A DNA stretch of 64,000 nt from Marivita sp051859345 (GCF_051859345.1 NZ_JBHYFV010000013.1:45975-109974), one strand, 5' to 3'. Positions 55,814 to 64,000 are shown, numbered from the stretch's first letter. The notes: generated from the sequence alone by a model not told the origin. Made by a program: numbers and translations.

Positions 55814-57373
55814 TTACTCTCGATCAAGCCAGGCATCCCGCATGCCGTCATTGACGCCAATCGCAGTGCTGACCGGGTTCTTCAGATCGCAGCGATAGAT
55901 CGTCGGGAACTGAAGCTCGAGCATCCACGCCACAGGCACATCATCCACGACGATGTTCTGCACCTCGGTATACAACTCCTGACGCGCAGCGTCGTCTGGC
56001 TGGATCGCGGCTTCGGCAAACAGGCGGTCTGCCTCTTCGTTGACATAGCCCGACACGTTGTTCCACGGGCTGCCCTTGGCGATGTTGGTCGAGATATAGT
56101 TTCGCGCCACACCCAAAGCCGGGTCGCCGTACTGGTAGAGATAGGTAAAGGCCAGATCGAAATCCCAATCGCCGGTCCGCTGGTTCCAACCCGCGACATC
56201 TGTCGCCACCAGTTCGGACTCGATACCGACTTCCGACAGGTTCTGCCGGACCGCTTCGGCCCAACGTTGCCACGTTTCGCCATAGGGCAGGGGCAGGATC
56301 TGAAGCGGCTCGCCGTCATAGTCGGAGGCCGCAAGATATTCCCTTGCCTTGTCAGGATCGTAGGAAATGTCCGGCGTGTTCGGCTCGTGGAAGCGCGTGA
56401 CCGAAGAGACCGGACCCTTGGCGACGGTGCCGTTGCCGTTCCACAGCGCATCACGGGCAAACTCGCGATCCATCGCGTGCATGACGGCCTTGCGCAGGTT
56501 CTTGTCGGTCATCGGGCCTTCGTGCATGTTCAACCACATCCAGGAATGCGGACCGAAGAATTCCCAGCCGTCATTGGTGAAGCAGACATTGTCCATCGCC
56601 GTCAGGCGCGGGATGTCGAAGTTTTCCACCGATCCGCCGGGCAGCAGATCGACCTGTCCGGTCTCGAACGCAACCGACCGCGATGCGGCGTCGGGGATCA
56701 CCTGGTAATAGATCTCGTCGAGGTAGGGCTTGCCCTCCATGTAGTAATCTTCGTTCTTGACCAGATGGATATACGACCCGCGCTCCCATTCCTCGAACTT
56801 GAAGGGGCCGGTGCCGATGGGCGTGTTGTTCGCCGGGTTGTTGGCGTAATCCGTGCCTTCGTAGATGTGCTTGGGGATCATCGGCATGGTTCCGGCCTCG
56901 AAGATGCCAAGGAACGGGCCGAAGGGCTGTTTCAGGGTGAAGACAACCGTCTTGTCGTCGGGTGCTTCGATGCTTTCGACATGCACCAGCGATGCGCGCA
57001 GGCGGGCATGGGTTTCGCGCAGGAACTCATCGACCGAGAACACCACGTCTTCGGATGTAAACGGCTCTCCGTCATGCCAGACCACGTCATCCTGAAGCGT
57101 GAACGTATAGGTCAGCCCGTCCTCGGACTTGGTCCATTCCTTCGCCAGCGACGGCATCGGATCAAGGTTCTTGTCATAGCGCAGGAGGCTTTCATAGATC
57201 TGCCCCGCGACCATCTGCGTCGGGCCGTTCTGGATCAGGCCCATCATCAGGCCCGGCGGTTCCGGCTGGATCACGGCATTCAGCGTGCCGCCCGATTTCG
57301 GTGTCTCCTGTGCCGCCAGCGACGACGCAATGGCAATCGCCGCGGCGGTCGTCAGATATTGAAATGTCTTCAT
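55814..57373 (-). CDS. ABC transporter substrate-binding protein, family 5
   Basis: 519 residues from the ATG at 57373, with a signal peptide MKTFQYLTTAAAIAIASSLAAQ. The family 5 fold is clear: GGTLNAVIQPEPPGL, PSLAKEWTKSEDGLTYTFTLQDDVVWHDGEPFTSEDVVFS, GTGPFKFEEWERGSYI and LRKAVMHAMDREFARD. It captures a peptide or peptide-like ligand in the periplasm. It is transcribed between the class II aldolase and permease genes. Confidence 0.94.
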   Translation of the reverse strand: MKTFQYLTTAAAIAIASSLAAQETPKSGGTLNAVIQPEPPGLMMGLIQNGPTQMVAGQIYESLLRYDKNLDPMPSLAKEWTKSEDGLTYTFTLQDDVVWHDGEPFTSEDVVFSVDEFLRETHARLRASLVHVESIEAPDDKTVVFTLKQPFGPFLGIFEAGTMPMIPKHIYEGTDYANNPANNTPIGTGPFKFEEWERGSYIHLVKNEDYYMEGKPYLDEIYYQVIPDAASRSVAFETGQVDLLPGGSVENFDIPRLTAMDNVCFTNDGWEFFGPHSWMWLNMHEGPMTDKNLRKAVMHAMDREFARDALWNGNGTVAKGPVSSVTRFHEPNTPDISYDPDKAREYLAASDYDGEPLQILPLPYGETWQRWAEAVRQNLSEVGIESELVATDVAGWNQRTGDWDFDLAFTYLYQYGDPALGVARNYISTNIAKGSPWNNVSGYVNEEADRLFAEAAIQPDDAARQELYTEVQNIVVDDVPVAWMLELQFPTIYRCDLKNPVSTAIGVNDGMRDAWLDRE

Positions 57374-57414
57374 ATCAAGTTTCCCTGTTGATGGAGGTGA
57401 ACACCCGGCCTGTC

Positions 57415-58179
57415 TTATTGTGACAGGTCCGGATAATGCTTGAGCGCAAGGCGCAGATACGCCTCCCACTCGGGGTCTTTCTTGTCCGGGTTTCCCCGGT
57501 CCTTGGTCATGCTCTCGTATTGCTGGGCCGTGAACTCGGCCAGGTCGTCCGGCACACGGTTCAACTCGGCACCCGACGACAACAGCGCCAGTTGCGCCTT
57601 GCAGGTCCGTTCGAGGTTGTACATCAACGCAAACGCCTCGCCGACGGTGCCGCCACAGGTCAAAAGCCCGTGGTTGCGCAGGATCATCGTCTTGGCCTCG
57701 CCCAGGTCGGCCACCAGCCGTTCGCGTTCGGCCAGATCAAGCGCGATGCCTTCATAATCGTGAACCGCCATGCGGTTGTAGAACTGCAAGGACCATTGGT
57801 TGAGCGGCAGGATCCCGTCCTTCATCGACGAAATCGCAACCCCGGCCACCGTATGCGTGTGCAGAACGCACCCCACCTCCGGCCGTGCGGCATGGACCGC
57901 GCTGTGAATGGTGAACCCGGCGGCGTTGATCCCGGCACCGTATTCATCGCGAATGATTTTGCCGTCCAGATCGACCGTCACAAGGTTCGACGCGGTCACT
58001 TCATCAAAGCGCAGACCGAACGGATTGATCAGAAACCCGTGCTCTGCCTCTTCTTTGGGCGCTCGGGCGGAAATATGAGTGAAAATGCTGTCATCCAGCC
58101 CGAAATGCGCCACCAGACGGTAGGCGGCCGCCAGATGAAGCCTCTCAACTGGAACGTTTTCGATTGAGTCGTGCTTCAT
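57415..58179 (-). CDS. class II aldolase/adducin family protein
   Basis: 254 residues from the ATG at 58179. The zinc site is HTHTVAGVA with a later His in LRNHGLLTCG, and an N-terminal HISAR motif is present. Members split fuculose- or ribulose-phosphates or decarboxylate related compounds, but many associated with transport operons are unassigned. It is the first gene of the minus-strand importer operon, 41 bp upstream of the binding protein gene. Confidence 0.9.
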   Translation of the reverse strand: MKHDSIENVPVERLHLAAAYRLVAHFGLDDSIFTHISARAPKEEAEHGFLINPFGLRFDEVTASNLVTVDLDGKIIRDEYGAGINAAGFTIHSAVHAARPEVGCVLHTHTVAGVAISSMKDGILPLNQWSLQFYNRMAVHDYEGIALDLAERERLVADLGEAKTMILRNHGLLTCGGTVGEAFALMYNLERTCKAQLALLSSGAELNRVPDDLAEFTAQQYESMTKDRGNPDKKDPEWEAYLRLALKHYPDLSQ

Positions 58180-58350
58180 GCGCGGGGCTCTCCAACAGGG
58201 TCTTACAAGCGCAGCGGGACTTGAAAACACAGCACTTTCCAAGGGTGGGCCTTGGATCACATGCCGCCGCTTGCGCTCAAGTGGTTTGAGCCTAACAACG
58301 ACTCGTGTGTCAGAAAAATAGATTGAGGTTATGTTTGGTAGTGTCTGAGC

Positions 58351-59307
58351 CTATGCCTTTTGTGGCGAGAGACTTTGAAAAACTTCGTTTGCGATATCCA
58401 GAAAGGTCTGTTCAGCCGGGCTGCAATGGCGCGCGGGATCTGCGACGAAATACAGATCGGCCCGCAACTCTGGCCCCGGCAGATCAAGCTGCCACAGCGT
58501 TTCATCCCGCAATTCGCGCGCGACAGCGTGGACCGGCAGCACGCCAATGCCAATACCAGCGGTGATCATCCGGCACACCTCGGCAAAATCACCGCTGGTG
58601 CCGCTGATGTTGCGGCCAAGTCCGGTGCTGTCGCGCAGCGCAATCATCGGTTCGGGCGCGCGGCCCTCTGCGTCACACGAGAACGCGATGAAAGGCATGT
58701 CGCGCAATTCGCTCAGCGAAACCTCCGTGCGCCCGAACAAGGCATGCTCTGCCCCGCAGAACACACCGTAGCGCGCCCGCAACAGCAGATGACAGGTCAG
58801 ACGCGACAGCGGACGCTGCATCAGGCAGATACCGAATGGCACGATACCGGACGCAACATTGTGCAGGATCGTGTGACTGGATGCGATCTGGATATCCAGC
58901 ACCACGGAGGGATGCCGCTGGTGCATCAGGCGCAGGATTTCGTCCAGCACATCGCTGCGCGCGCCGGTGACAAGCTGCACCTTCACCGTGCCGACCAGCC
59001 CGGAATACAACGCCTTCAGCTTTTCCTCGGCGCGCAGCGAGGCTTCGAACATCTTTTCCACTTCGGAAAACAGAACCTGCCCGGCAGCGGTCAGTTCAAA
59101 TTCGCGCTGGCCCCGTTGCACCAGGGTCTGCCCCAGCGATTTCTCCAGCCGCTGCAGCGACGCACTGACCGACGGCTGCGTCACGCCTTGCGCCTTGGCA
59201 GCGCGGGTCACGCCCTGTTGCGCCGCGACATAGTAAAAGCTGCGCAGCAACCCCCAGTTGTCGCACCGGCCGGTTGCATCAAGGGTGGGGGACAGCGCCT
59301 TGTTCAT
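58351..59307 (-). CDS. LysR family transcriptional regulator
   Basis: 318 residues. The N-terminal helix-turn-helix (RSFYYVAAQQGVTRAAKAQGVTQPSVSASLQRLEKSLGQTLVQR) is followed by a LysR effector domain. The ATG shares one base with the GntR stop (TGATG). The two regulators are thus co-translated and sit upstream of the aldolase/ABC operon on the same strand, which they probably control. Confidence 0.93.
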   Translation of the reverse strand: MNKALSPTLDATGRCDNWGLLRSFYYVAAQQGVTRAAKAQGVTQPSVSASLQRLEKSLGQTLVQRGQREFELTAAGQVLFSEVEKMFEASLRAEEKLKALYSGLVGTVKVQLVTGARSDVLDEILRLMHQRHPSVVLDIQIASSHTILHNVASGIVPFGICLMQRPLSRLTCHLLLRARYGVFCGAEHALFGRTEVSLSELRDMPFIAFSCDAEGRAPEPMIALRDSTGLGRNISGTSGDFAEVCRMITAGIGIGVLPVHAVARELRDETLWQLDLPGPELRADLYFVADPARHCSPAEQTFLDIANEVFQSLSPQKA

Positions 59308-59984
59308 CAGGCCGCCTCAACCGTGACAAGACGGTCCCGCAGGGCCGCGATCTGGGCCAGCATCGCGGGTTTCGCCAGCGAAATGTCCGCCTCGATGGCG
59401 CACCGGGCGGCGGTGCCATCCCGGTCCGTCATCGCTTGCAAGAGGTCGTAGTGATGGATGTTCAAACCGCTGGGTGCGGTGTCGTAGTAACAGGCGACAA
59501 GCGGTCCCATCTGCAACCACAGCCCCTTGAGAATGTTCTGCAACACCGGCATCCTGGCCAGCGTGCTCAGGGCTAGGTGGAATTCCTGATTGCCCTCTGT
59601 GGCCACCGCCCATTTGCGCTTTTCGATCGCCCGGTCGTTGCGATCCAGCAAACGGCGCAGATCGCGGATCTGCTGGGGTGTTGCATGCTCTGCCGCACGC
59701 TCTGCCGCCAGCCCTTCCAGCGACAGCCGGATTTCCACGATCTCAAGATAGGTCGCCTCGGACATGACTGGCACACGCACGTCTTTGGGCGAGCGATGTT
59801 CCAGCACCTTTTCCTGCGTCAGCTGTTTGACCGCGTCGCGCACAGGGGTGCTGCTGACACCCAGTTGGTCGGCCAGCCCGCGGATGGTCAGCTTGTCATT
59901 GGGCCGCATCTGTCCGGTCAATATGGCTTTGGCAATACGGTCATAGACCTGTTCACCCAGATGACTTCGCCCGATGATGTCCAT
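59307..59984 (-). CDS. GntR family regulator, FCD type
   Basis: 225 residues from the ATG at 59984 (GAGGG 7 nt before); the longer frame lacks conserved sequence. The winged helix (EQVYDRIAKAILTGQMRPNDKLTIRGLADQLGVSSTPVRDAVKQL) and the FCD metal-binding effector domain (EIRLSLEGLAAERAAEHA...HHYDLLQAMTDRD) are present. FCD regulators bind carboxylates or amino acids. It diverges from the class III transaminase across 118 bp. Confidence 0.93.
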   Translation of the reverse strand: MDIIGRSHLGEQVYDRIAKAILTGQMRPNDKLTIRGLADQLGVSSTPVRDAVKQLTQEKVLEHRSPKDVRVPVMSEATYLEIVEIRLSLEGLAAERAAEHATPQQIRDLRRLLDRNDRAIEKRKWAVATEGNQEFHLALSTLARMPVLQNILKGLWLQMGPLVACYYDTAPSGLNIHHYDLLQAMTDRDGTAARCAIEADISLAKPAMLAQIAALRDRLVTVEAA

Positions 59985-60018
59985 TCGCTGGCCCTCGCAA
60001 ATCACAAGCTTTGGTGTA

Positions 60019-60028
60019 TGATGCATCA
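60019..60028. promoter_or_regulatory. palindrome in the GntR/transaminase promoter region
   Basis: TGATGCATCA is a perfect 10-bp palindrome set in TTTGGTGTA...AAAA between the two divergent starts. Its place and symmetry suit a GntR dimer site controlling both genes. Confidence 0.4.
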
Positions 60029-60102
60029 AAATCCCTTGCCACGCCAGCCCTTCACCCGTTAGCTGTGAGACAGATTCACCGACATTGCGAAAGAGATGCC
60101 CC

Positions 60103-61470
60103 ATGGATATGCGCCCGAACTCAGACGAAGCCCGCGACATCGCCTACCACTTCCACGGCTACACCAACGCCCGCGTGCACGAACAGAACGGCCCGCTGAT
60201 CATGGACCGGGGCGAGGGCGTGCATGTCTTCGACAACCAGGGAAACAAGTACATCGAAGGCATGGCCGGCCTCTGGAGCGTTGCTGTCGGCTTCAACGAG
60301 CAGCGCCTGATCAATGCCGCCTCGGCGCAGATGCAAAAGCTGCCCTATTACCACAATTTCGCCCACCGCTCGCACGGGCCGGCGATTGATCTGGCCGAAA
60401 AGCTGGTGGGCATGGCGCCTGTCCCGATGAGCAAGGTGTTCTTCACCAATTCCGGATCCGAGGCGAATGACACGATCCTCAAGATGCTTTGGTATCGCTC
60501 GAACAGCCTCGGAAAGCCCGAGAAGAAAAAGGTGATCTCGCGAATCCGCGGCTATCACGGTGTCACCATTGCGTCCGCCTCGATGACCGGGCTGCCCTAC
60601 AACCACAAATCCTTCGACCTGCCGCTGGACGGCATCCTGCACACCACCTGCCCGCATTACTGGCGCGAGGGGCAGGAGGGCGAAAGCGAAGAACAATTCG
60701 CGACCCGCTGCGCCGAAGACCTCGATGCAATGATCCAGGCCGAAGGGCCGGACACGATTGCGGCCTTCATCGCCGAACCGGTGATGGGCGCGGGCGGTGT
60801 TGTTGTGCCGCCCAAGACCTATTGGAAGAAAATCCAGGCGGTGCTGGGCAAATACGACATCCTGCTGATCGCTGACGAGGTCATCTGCGGCTTTGGCCGC
60901 ACCGGCAACATGTTTGGCTGTGACACCTATCAGATCAAACCCGACATCATGACCATGTCGAAACAGATCACCTCGTCCTATTTCCCGTTCTCGGCCTTCA
61001 TGATGACCGAAGAGGTCTATGCCCCCATTGCCGATGAATCCGGTCGTATCGGCGTGCTGGGCCACGGCTATACCGGCGGCGCGCATCCCGTAGGCGCGGC
61101 GGTGGCGCTGGAAAACCTCAAGATCATCGAGGAACGCGACCTGGTGACCAATGCCGCCGAACGCGGGGCCGAGTTGCAGGCAGGACTGGCCAAGTTTGCG
61201 GATCACCCGCTGGTCGGCGAAGCACGCGGCGTCGGTCTTATCGCCGCGCTTGAAATCGTCGCCCCAGAGGGACGCGCGGAAGAGTTCGCCCCCGGCAAAC
61301 TCGGCGCGGCGATGAACGCGCATTTCCTCAAGAACGGCCTCATCTCGCGCAACATGATGGACGCGATGGCCTTCTGCCCGCCGATGATCATCACTGAGCG
61401 TCAGATCAAGGAGATCCTGTCAGTTGTTGAACGCAGCCTTGAGGGTTTTTCGGCAGAGATGGCTGGATAG
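60103..61470 (+). CDS. class III aminotransferase (omega-transaminase)
   Basis: 455 residues from ATG 60103. The PLP fold is intact: NSGSEANDTILKMLWYR, the GYHG cofactor loop in RIRGYHGVT, the Asp in LIADEVICGFGRTG, the lysine in TMSKQITSSYFP, and GYTGGAHPV. The sequence resembles omega-amino acid or diamine pyruvate transaminases such as putrescine aminotransferase. With an acetylpolyamine-type amidohydrolase in the same region, deaminating a diamine or omega-amino acid is plausible. It ends at a clear terminator. Confidence 0.93.
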   Translation: MDMRPNSDEARDIAYHFHGYTNARVHEQNGPLIMDRGEGVHVFDNQGNKYIEGMAGLWSVAVGFNEQRLINAASAQMQKLPYYHNFAHRSHGPAIDLAEKLVGMAPVPMSKVFFTNSGSEANDTILKMLWYRSNSLGKPEKKKVISRIRGYHGVTIASASMTGLPYNHKSFDLPLDGILHTTCPHYWREGQEGESEEQFATRCAEDLDAMIQAEGPDTIAAFIAEPVMGAGGVVVPPKTYWKKIQAVLGKYDILLIADEVICGFGRTGNMFGCDTYQIKPDIMTMSKQITSSYFPFSAFMMTEEVYAPIADESGRIGVLGHGYTGGAHPVGAAVALENLKIIEERDLVTNAAERGAELQAGLAKFADHPLVGEARGVGLIAALEIVAPEGRAEEFAPGKLGAAMNAHFLKNGLISRNMMDAMAFCPPMIITERQIKEILSVVERSLEGFSAEMAG

Positions 61471-61491
61471 CAGAGCGTTTCCAATCGACAC

Positions 61492-61517
61492 AGGGGCCTT
61501 TGATAAGAAAGGCCCCT
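61492..61517 (+). terminator. Rho-independent terminator of the transaminase gene
   Basis: Arms AGGGGCCTTT (61492-61501) and AAAGGCCCCT (61508-61517), loop GATAAG, followed by a short T-rich TTGT. It lies 22 bp past the stop. Confidence 0.75.
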
Positions 61518-61616
61518 TGTCCGGAAGGCCAGAAAAATCCCGGTATAAACGGTATGCGTTTTGCCCGACACGGATTACAGTTCGTTGAATTACAGTGATT
61601 TAAGTTGGGTGAAGCA

Positions 61617-62132
61617 ATGTTGAAAACCGCAAATTTGAACACCTCGCAAAGCCTGGATGATTACGACCGGGCGATGGGTATGTTTGCGCTGTTGGGTGCA
61701 ACATCAGCATTCGGTGAACTGAAGCTGAACGTGGCGATCCCGATTTTGCATGGTGCGCTCAGGGCCGGGAACTGCCGGATTTTCCTGGGCGATACCGGTC
61801 GCCCCAGCGCAGGCGTGCTGTGGGCTTTCCTGAGCGATGAAATGGTCGAGACCTATTTGTCGACCGGGTTTCTGCCAAGTGTTGATGCCTGGAACAGCGG
61901 ATCCCAGCTTTGGTTCCTGCATGTGATCGCCGAGGGTGGGACGATCAAGCAGATCCTGGAGGACTGCATGCACGGCCCTCTTTTTCAGGGCTATGATCGT
62001 GCCTTCATGCTGCGCGTCGGTGCCAAACGCAGCCGACGTGTCGTGGAATTGACCCGTAAGGGTGCCCGCGTTCACAGGGTTCTTGAACCGCTATCCGATC
62101 CCGACCAGACAAACGAACACCGCGAAGCGTAA
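61617..62132 (+). CDS. HlyC-like toxin-activating acyltransferase relative, catalytic residues replaced
   Basis: 171 residues from ATG 61617 (a TTG at 61605 is possible). It aligns without gaps, offset by 10, to the HlyC/CyaC family, which transfers fatty acids from acyl carrier protein to lysines of RTX toxins: WAFLSDEM matches the W-A-x-LS block and DAWNSGSQLWFLHVIAEGG matches the DWTSGDRKWFIDWIAPFG block. The catalytic His (HlyC His23) is Gly33 and the catalytic Asp (Asp92) is His102. Either it is inactive or a different chemistry is used. It converges on two small genes of unknown family. Confidence 0.65.
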   Translation: MLKTANLNTSQSLDDYDRAMGMFALLGATSAFGELKLNVAIPILHGALRAGNCRIFLGDTGRPSAGVLWAFLSDEMVETYLSTGFLPSVDAWNSGSQLWFLHVIAEGGTIKQILEDCMHGPLFQGYDRAFMLRVGAKRSRRVVELTRKGARVHRVLEPLSDPDQTNEHREA

Positions 62133-62168
62133 AGCCCGCGGCGCCCATCGTTTTCCAAGATGTATCGG

Positions 62169-62468
62169 TTAAGCTGGTGTGACGCCTTTGTCGGTCAACC
62201 GGCAAAGATCCTTGAACAGATCCGGTGCATCCGCTTTCATGGTGTTGATATCATCGAACTTCGGAATCTTTCTGGGCCCCTCAAGGCGCTGGATATGGAA
62301 GGTCGGATCAGTCTTGGCGGCGGGCAGGTCCAGCATCGACGAAAGATCAGCCTGCATGGCTTGCAAAGGCGCCGAAGCGATTACAAATCGATCGTCGTCT
62401 TGCAGTCTTTTTGGCTCATTCTTCAAAATCTTTTCAAGACCGAGGTCTGCATGAATTGTGTATGGCAT
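62169..62468 (-). CDS. small hypothetical protein, TIHADLG paralogue 1
   Basis: 99 residues from the ATG at 62468 with GGAGAA before it. The beginning MPYTIHADLGLEKILKNE and the core SAPLQAMQADLSSMLDLPAAKT are shared with the gene at 62819-63109. The C-terminal half (IPKFDDINTMKADAPDLFKDL) is diverged. No signal peptide, membrane segment or known domain. It faces the HlyC-like gene across 36 bp, which may point to a functional pair. Confidence 0.65.
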   Translation of the reverse strand: MPYTIHADLGLEKILKNEPKRLQDDDRFVIASAPLQAMQADLSSMLDLPAAKTDPTFHIQRLEGPRKIPKFDDINTMKADAPDLFKDLCRLTDKGVTPA

Positions 62469-62818
62469 GGTCTTCTCCGCAAAAAGTCTACTCAAAAAAA
62501 GTGTCCCATTCGTCTCAGCATGGGTGAATGGTTCATCCGTGGGCTTATGGAAACCGGGTTATTACCGTTGCGTCAAGTGTTTTGATCATCGGCGGCGGAT
62601 TCCAAAAAAGCGCGGGACTTCGTTCAATAACAATGTATTGGGGGTGGCGTCGCCCGAATATCCGAATCTTTCGAATGCCAGGCGATGTTTCGCAGCGCTA
62701 ACAGCTGCACAACTTGCACGAGCACTTTCCATTTGGCAATCGACACATATCGTGCCGACAGCGATTGCCGACACGTTGCCAGTTGTTCTCAGCGCTCCAA
62801 GATCTTGGATCGAAGCGG
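62469..62818. other. 350-bp spacer between the two paralogues
   Basis: No gene is supported. A minus-strand TTGACG (complement of 62571-62576) could be the -35 of a promoter for paralogue 1; no good -10 is seen. A 62-codon minus ORF at 62586-62774 has no ribosome site or known relative. Confidence 0.5.
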
Positions 62819-63109
62819 TCAGGCCTTGACGACCCGTCGGTCAACCATCTTGGCAAGGCTCAGAGCAAGTTCAGTATCTGGACCCGCCGCGAAACTTACG
62901 TCAGTGCCCTTGAGATACCCCTTGTCAAAGACTGCAACGTTTGAAGCCGTGTCTGCAGCAGAAGTCTTCTTGGCTGGAAGATCAACCATCGACCTGAGAT
63001 TGTCCTGAATCGCGGCGAGAGGGGCCGACGTAGCGATGGTCCGGCCCACGGTCGGCTTTTTCATGATCTTGTCGAGTGGACCAAGATCCGCGTGAATTGT
63101 ATGTGCCAA
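62819..63109 (-). CDS. small hypothetical protein, TIHADLG paralogue 2, TTG start
   Basis: 96 residues if started at TTG 63109, preceded by AGGGAGA; this start gives MAHTIHADLGPLDKIMKK, matching MPYTIHADLG of paralogue 1. An ATG at 63148 would add an unmatched 13-residue leader. The core SAPLAAIQDNLRSMVDLPAKKT is shared. The C-terminus (GTDVSFAAGPDTELALSLAKMVDRRVVKA) is helical. Several conserved lysines (IMKK, PAKKT) are of note beside an acyltransferase-like gene. Confidence 0.65.
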   Translation of the reverse strand: MAHTIHADLGPLDKIMKKPTVGRTIATSAPLAAIQDNLRSMVDLPAKKTSAADTASNVAVFDKGYLKGTDVSFAAGPDTELALSLAKMVDRRVVKA

Positions 63110-63207
63110 TGTGATTTCTCCCTTTGTGGGTTCAATTCGGTCCTGCATGACCGGAACGCCCCGATTTCAATGTGCATCGGGCATACCGCTCTGGTCAAAA
63201 GCATGGG

Positions 63208-63228
63208 CGGAGTGATCTACTCCGTCAA
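63208..63228 (-). promoter_or_regulatory. -35 box overlapped by an inverted repeat, upstream of paralogue 2
   Basis: On the minus strand TTGACG (complement of 63223-63228) is followed immediately by CGGAGT, AGATC, ACTCCG, a perfect 6-bp inverted repeat at 63208-63224 lying between -35 and the expected -10. A repressor at such a site would block the promoter. It is about 115 nt before the gene start. Confidence 0.4.
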
Positions 63229-63565
63229 CATTTAAGATGTACGGATATTGGCCTGATACCTCGGGAACACAGTCTCATCCGGTGACTCTGCAAGATCGAT
63301 GGTGGAATTTCGACAGCGCTGGGAGACACTTGCGTGTTGCAAGGAAGCTTGGGGTCGTTTGGCACAGATGATTGGCCCGTCTGTCAGAGTCGTGGGTCAA
63401 GGCAGGAATTCGCCGAAGGATCATCAGTCATCTTGCGGCAAAATAGGCCCGGCGGGGCCGAAACAGACTCCAGTGTAACAGAATTCCGTTGACTGACCTT
63501 GGGTTGACTCCGTTCCCTAGCACTACTTTGGCAGATTTTCATCTGGGCGTTCTTCGATGAGCTTT

Positions 63566-64000
63566 TCACAGTGAGGGCATCGTATTGGTGGGGGTTTCGC
63601 GAATGCGTCGAGGATGGCTTGCCTGACGGTTGGCATGGTCGGTTGCGGGGGTGGTCCGGGGACTCTTTTTTTCCCGTCCCGCGGCCTTGAGGCGGCGGGA
63701 TTGCAGGAAGGCGTAGGCGATCATCGTCATCAGGGCGTGTCGGTGAAGGCCGGTCCAGGACCGGCCCTCGAAGTGGTCGAGGCCAAGCTCCTCCTTGAGT
63801 TGCTGATGCGCCTGTTCGCAAATCCATCGGGCCTTGACGGCAGCTGCGAGCGCCTTGAGGCTGGTGTCGGCTGGCAGGTTCGAGGCGTAGTATTTCCGCT
63901 CGCCGGTCGCACGACGCTCACCGATCAGCCAGACCTCCTCATCTCCCGGCATGGCCTGCACGCGACCGTCGGCCATACGGTGTTTGTGGCCATCGGCGAT
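63566..64000 (-). mobile_element. IS701-family transposase, C-terminal part, running off the window
   Basis: At least 145 codons, open past the right edge. The segment EVWLIGERRATGERKYYASNLP, then KARWICEQAHQQLKEELGLDHFEGRSWTGLHRHALMTMIAYAFLQ, with the late catalytic Glu region, is typical of IS701-like DDE transposases. The tail after AFLQSRRLK is unrelated low-complexity sequence. The left end of the element lies between about 63110 and 63565 but I could not place an inverted repeat; otherwise 63229-63565 holds no gene. Confidence 0.85.

Noticed and set aside
62586..62774. 62-codon minus-strand ORF between the two paralogues
   Set aside because: No ribosome site, no similarity to either neighbour and mixed codon use; noted only as a possible decayed piece.

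Overview
The window is high-GC, mostly housekeeping chromosome with the gene content of a marine alphaproteobacterium of the Roseobacter group (Rhodobacterales). Pointers are a short ProRS, the folB-folP-glmM run, glyQ and glyS separated by a DUF6446 gene, a short DnaA-like Hda with AI-2E exporter and ppk1, a Hint-domain protein, an RTX/DUF4214 protein, and a peptide ABC catabolic operon. Species cannot be fixed from the sequence alone. There is one tRNA, no rRNA, no CRISPR array and no replication origin. A run of 10 Ns at 54875-54884 marks a contig join inside a permease gene.

Layout. 0.2-24.5 kb: ketopantoate-reductase-like gene; ppk1-hda-AI-2E transporter; ADP-ribosylglycohydrolase; a PAS histidine kinase diverging from proS; serine hydrolase; folB-folP-glmM; cell wall hydrolase; a divergent PPDK-like enzyme; the glyQ-fkbM-DUF6446-glyS operon; a SPOR/peptidoglycan-binding/trypsin-fold protein whose whole catalytic triad is replaced; and an EamA transporter. 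24.6-31.2 kb: a 27-residue membrane peptide, an RTX/DUF4214 protein, ilvC, a Hint protein, two Lrp/AsnC regulators and a class V aminotransferase. 31.3-44.7 kb: a J-domain protein, bolA, DUF4177, gatB, an unknown 397-residue protein, a lytic transglycosylase, an acyltransferase, pepN, a cryptochrome/photolyase coupled to DUF2256, and malate synthase G.

From tRNA-Arg(CCG) at 44.8 kb the sequence becomes more accessory: an orphan small ORF, an ATP-grasp protein that seems to start at ATC, an AT-rich spacer, a zinc metallopeptidase and a decayed MFS transporter remnant. 48.5-61.5 kb is a coherent catabolic region. An N-acylamino-acid racemase-type enolase and a GNAT acyltransferase face a seven-gene operon for a class II aldolase, a complete peptide-type ABC importer, a 2-hydroxyacid dehydrogenase and an HDAC-fold amidohydrolase, with LysR and GntR regulators and a class III transaminase. 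The best guess is uptake and use of an N-acylated amine, polyamine or D-amino-acid compound.

The right end (61.6-63.1 kb), next to an IS701-family transposase, has the least familiar content: a HlyC/RTX-toxin acyltransferase-like protein in which both known catalytic positions are changed, convergent with two small paralogous proteins sharing a TIHADLG start and a SAPL...DLPA..KT core. I recognise no family for these two and think this cassette is the best candidate for an undescribed system.
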